Assembly: GCA_945949085.1 (NCBI GenBank)
Contig: CAMFDJ010000026.1
Coordinates: 1-37,520, forward strand
Length of the DNA stretch: 37,520 nt
Direction of reading: 5' to 3'
From: an uncultured Lachnospiraceae bacterium
Lineage (GTDB): Bacteria > Bacillota > Clostridia > Lachnospirales > Lachnospiraceae
The position numbers were made by a program, and so were the translations under genes. Position 1 is the stretch's first letter. Every line of letters begins with the position of its first letter. Positions 35,328 through 37,520 of the stretch are shown one piece after another. The notes under the pieces were generated by a model. That model did not search any database. It was not told the DNA's origin and saw only the letters and a program-made list of their open reading frames with translations.

Positions 35328-35373
35328 GACCTGATATGTGGAAATACTCATTTACAAAAGAAAGGGATGCAGA

Positions 35374-36708
35374 ATGGGGAGAATATGGGAATTTTTTGAT
35401 GACGTGGATGCACTTTCATATGTGACGGATATAGATACGTATGATATTGTCTATCTGAATAAAAAGGCACTTTCTCTGTTTGACCTTCAGTCTGTGGAGG
35501 AGCTTTCCGGAAAGAAATGCTATGAGGTGTTGTATAACAGCAGTGAGCCATGTTCCGGTTGTAATATTCCAAAGTTATCCGAAGGTAACATTTTGAACGG
35601 ACGCTATTACAGCATGCGGCAAAATGACTATCTGACGGTAAAGAATACGATCGTAACGGAGCAGGGAAGACGATATCGTGTGGAACTTGCCTTATATGAT
35701 AAGACCGCAAAGCAACAGGATAGCGAGGTACACGATTTCCAAAATTTGGAAGCTCTGGCAAACGAGGGACTGCGGATTGCGCTGAAGGCGCCAACGCCGG
35801 ATCAATCGCTTGACATTATATTGGAATATATCGGAAAAGCACTACATGCTGAGCGAACGTATATTTTTGAACAAAATGCACAGGGCGGTGACGATAACAC
35901 ATATGAGTGGGTGGCAAAAGGGATTACGCCCGAAAAAGAAAATCTGCAGGATGTGCCCCCCGAGGTGTGCGCCAGCTGGTATCGGCTTTTTCGGGAAAAT
36001 AAAAGTATTCGTATCAGGGATGTGGAGGACATACGGGAAAGTGAACCTCTGCAGTATGAAATCTTGAAGCAGCAGAATATCCATTCACTTGTGGTGGTAC
36101 CTCTCTATGAGGATGGGAAAATCATTGGATTTTATGGTGTCGACAATCCCCCGGGAGCGAGACTTGCGTATGCGCAGAATATGCTGCAAATCATGGCTCA
36201 TTTTATCATATCCTCCATCAGGGGGCGCAAGCTTGTGTCACAATTACAGCTGATGAGTTATACGGATCAATTGACGAGGCTGGGAAATCGTTTTGCAATG
36301 GATCGCTATATCGAACAGATTTCCGCGAGTGACACTCTGGGAGTGGTATACTGTGACATCACAGGCCTTAAGAAAATAAATGATACGCAGGGGCATGAAG
36401 CCGGCGACAGACTGATCGAGCAGGCTGCGTTGTCATTGAGAAGCGTGTTTGGCGGTTTTGGATTATTCCGCATCGGTGGTGATGAGCTTCTGGCACTGTG
36501 TCCGCGGATTACGGAGGAAGCATTGCGGGAAAAGGTTCTGCGATTGAAGGAGAATATGCAGGCGCACGCGGTGACAATCGCGGTAGGAGCCGTATGGGAA
36601 AAGGATTTTAGCACCGGAATTGATCAACTGCTGTCTGAAGCCGATAAACGCATGTATGAGGACAAGAGAGCCTATTATGAACACGCAGAGGCAGACAGGC
36701 GGTCGTGA
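35374..36708 (+). CDS. PAS-GAF-GGDEF diguanylate cyclase
   Basis: 444 residues, soluble. Residues 1-120 form a PAS-like domain with a C-x-x-C pair (EPCSGCNIPKL), a pattern also seen in redox or metal-binding PAS proteins. A GAF domain (about 140-290; VPLYEDGKIIGFYGVDNPPG) is followed by a GGDEF domain: SYTDQLTRLGNRFAMDRYIE, YCDITGLKKINDTQGHEAGD and the signature RIGGDEL at 368-372. GGDEL is an accepted active variant. No RxxD inhibitory site lies upstream. Start ATG 35374 with AAAGGG upstream; 46 bp after the previous gene. It likely makes cyclic di-GMP in response to a cytoplasmic signal. Confidence 0.92.
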   Translation: MGRIWEFFDDVDALSYVTDIDTYDIVYLNKKALSLFDLQSVEELSGKKCYEVLYNSSEPCSGCNIPKLSEGNILNGRYYSMRQNDYLTVKNTIVTEQGRRYRVELALYDKTAKQQDSEVHDFQNLEALANEGLRIALKAPTPDQSLDIILEYIGKALHAERTYIFEQNAQGGDDNTYEWVAKGITPEKENLQDVPPEVCASWYRLFRENKSIRIRDVEDIRESEPLQYEILKQQNIHSLVVVPLYEDGKIIGFYGVDNPPGARLAYAQNMLQIMAHFIISSIRGRKLVSQLQLMSYTDQLTRLGNRFAMDRYIEQISASDTLGVVYCDITGLKKINDTQGHEAGDRLIEQAALSLRSVFGGFGLFRIGGDELLALCPRITEEALREKVLRLKENMQAHAVTIAVGAVWEKDFSTGIDQLLSEADKRMYEDKRAYYEHAEADRRS

Positions 36709-36797
36709 TTTTGGCGGAGACAGAGAGGATACCGTATGGAAGGGCACCACTGGGAAGAAGCAGCAGGGAAAGAGACGAAAAGATACCGGAGATGACT

Positions 36798-37295
36798 ATG
36801 AAACAGAATATCGTTTTGATTGGGATGCCGGGTGCGGGGAAAAGCACGATCGGCGTATTGCTTGCGAAAGCAATGAATTATGATTTTTTGGATACGGATA
36901 TCAGCATACAGAGGGAAACTGGGAAAAAGCTTTACGAAACCATAGCGGAAAAGGGACTGCATGCTTTTCTGCAGATTGAGAATGACGTGCTGAAAAAGGT
37001 GGCCGGAGACAGGATGGTGATCGCCACGGGAGGCAGTGCTGTTTTTGGGCAGCAGGCCATGGCACACCTGAAAGAGATCGGAACGGTTGTCTATATCAGA
37101 CTCAGCTGCGAGGAGATTATCCGGCGCGTAAACAATATCAAAACCCGCGGGATTGCGATGCAGAAGGGCGATTCGATGGAGGATGTCTACCGGCAGAGGA
37201 CGCCGCTTTATGAAAAATACGCGGACATAACGGTGGATGCGGAGCATACCACGATCGAGGAGGCTGTGGAGCTGATCCTGGAGCAACTGGATTGA
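36798..37295 (+). CDS. Shikimate-kinase-like protein with altered substrate residues
   Basis: 165 residues, the size of AroK. P-loop GMPGAGKST (K15), D-x-D motif D32-T-D34, lid R117 and the RxxxLY region (R134) match shikimate kinase, which phosphorylates shikimate in aromatic amino-acid synthesis. Two substrate-pocket features differ. The FR of the family (R58) is F57-L58, and the GGG loop is GGS (78-80). The gene is not next to other aro genes. It may be a true AroK with a loose pocket or a related small-molecule kinase, so I leave the symbol empty. CGGAG is 6 bp before ATG 36798; ATG 36792 is possible but too close. The 70-bp repeat begins 3 bp after the stop. Confidence 0.8.
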   Translation: MKQNIVLIGMPGAGKSTIGVLLAKAMNYDFLDTDISIQRETGKKLYETIAEKGLHAFLQIENDVLKKVAGDRMVIATGGSAVFGQQAMAHLKEIGTVVYIRLSCEEIIRRVNNIKTRGIAMQKGDSMEDVYRQRTPLYEKYADITVDAEHTTIEEAVELILEQLD

Positions 37296-37298
37296 GAT

Positions 37299-37368
37299 GA
37301 TGGACCTAGGGGGCGGGGTTAGTGGTCCATTCATTGGAATTGTTTCTCTGCCATGTCAGTAATATATA
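37299..37368. repeat. Family B REP-like repeat, copy 1
   Basis: 70 bp, starting 3 bp after the shikimate-kinase-like stop. It carries the inverted repeat ATGGACC (37300-37306) / GGTCCAT (37324-37330) around a G-rich loop (GGGGGCGGGG), then a conserved AT-rich tail. It matches copy 2 with one substitution (G for A in the G-run). The G-rich loop recalls REP elements mobilised by IS200-type (RAYT) transposases in Clostridia; this is inference. Confidence 0.85.
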
Positions 37369-37450
37369 TGGCTGTATTATATAGTGATTTTTGCATAGAA
37401 TGAGTACTACACAGGGAGTAATTAGGATCCTTGCAGTTTAGAACAATAGT

Positions 37451-37520
37451 GATGGACCTAGGGGACGGGGTTAGTGGTCCATTCATTGGAATTGTTTCTC
37501 TGCCATGTCAGTAATATATA
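37451..37520. repeat. Family B REP-like repeat, copy 2 (runs to the window end)
   Basis: Direct repeat of 37299-37368, 152 bp downstream. Ends at the last base of the window, so it may continue. The 82 bp between the copies (37369-37450) hold no ORF that I recognise. Confidence 0.85.

Overview
The window looks like the chromosome of a spore-forming member of the Lachnospiraceae (Clostridia, Firmicutes). The reasons are the spoIIA-type operon (anti-anti-sigma, anti-sigma, SigF), strong AGGAGG-type ribosome sites with occasional GTG/TTG starts, the PadR/DUF1700/DUF4097 operon, a UmuC-YolD pair, and moderate GC content. Family-level placement is inference from gene content. Nearly all genes are on the + strand; only a two-gene unit at 28374-29805 is on the - strand. 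I see no tRNA, rRNA, CRISPR array, transposase or prophage gene.

Layout. 1-3438: end of gltB and all of gltD (glutamate synthase). 3439-3816: gene-free, with a promoter and three phased DnaA-box-like sequences. 3817-4044: an HPr-like protein without the catalytic histidine. 4045-4332: a terminator followed by a highly structured repeat element (family A) that supplies the ribosome site and start codon of the next gene. 4333-6852: an XPD/DinG-like helicase fused to a nuclease domain. 6853-7363: a gene-free stretch with two perfect DnaA boxes. 7364-11248: an ABC ATPase, a membrane-anchored adhesin/CARDB-like protein and a MacB-type permease. 11401-12897: a TolA-like Ala/Glu/Lys-rich coiled-coil protein ending in a SHOCT domain. 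13148-15166: a PadR/DUF1700/DUF4097 operon behind a perfect consensus promoter studded with palindromes. 15276-17936: valS. 18067-21010: folC, a 50-residue gene and a zinc-ribbon/TPR membrane protein. 21038-21324: a terminator and a perfect tandem duplication of a 115-bp family A unit, immediately ahead of spoIIAA-spoIIAB-sigF (21358-22934). 23060-26405: a two-component system with an unusually large sensor. 26557-28362: a voltage-gated-type K+ channel and a DUF3592-like membrane protein. 28374-29805 (-): a zinc-ribbon membrane protein and a small membrane protein. 30010-31922: a Y-family DNA polymerase and its YolD partner. 32020-36708: a Lon-like AAA+ ATPase without a protease, then a PAS protein, a REC-GGDEF-degenerate GGDEF protein and a PAS-GAF-GGDEF protein, which form a probable cyclic-di-GMP module. 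36798-37295: a shikimate-kinase-like protein with altered substrate residues. 37299-37520: two copies of a 70-bp REP-like repeat (family B).

The most interesting signals are non-coding. Family A repeats form serial GAA-triloop hairpins, sit directly after terminator T-runs and directly before start codons, and in one case occupy nearly the whole promoter space of the sporulation sigF operon. Perfect DnaA boxes cluster in an unexplained intergenic region away from any visible dnaA gene. The palindromes around the PadR promoter are spaced by three helical turns. The clearest protein oddities are the His-less HPr, the Lon-like ATPase with an Asn in Walker B, and the R58L shikimate kinase.
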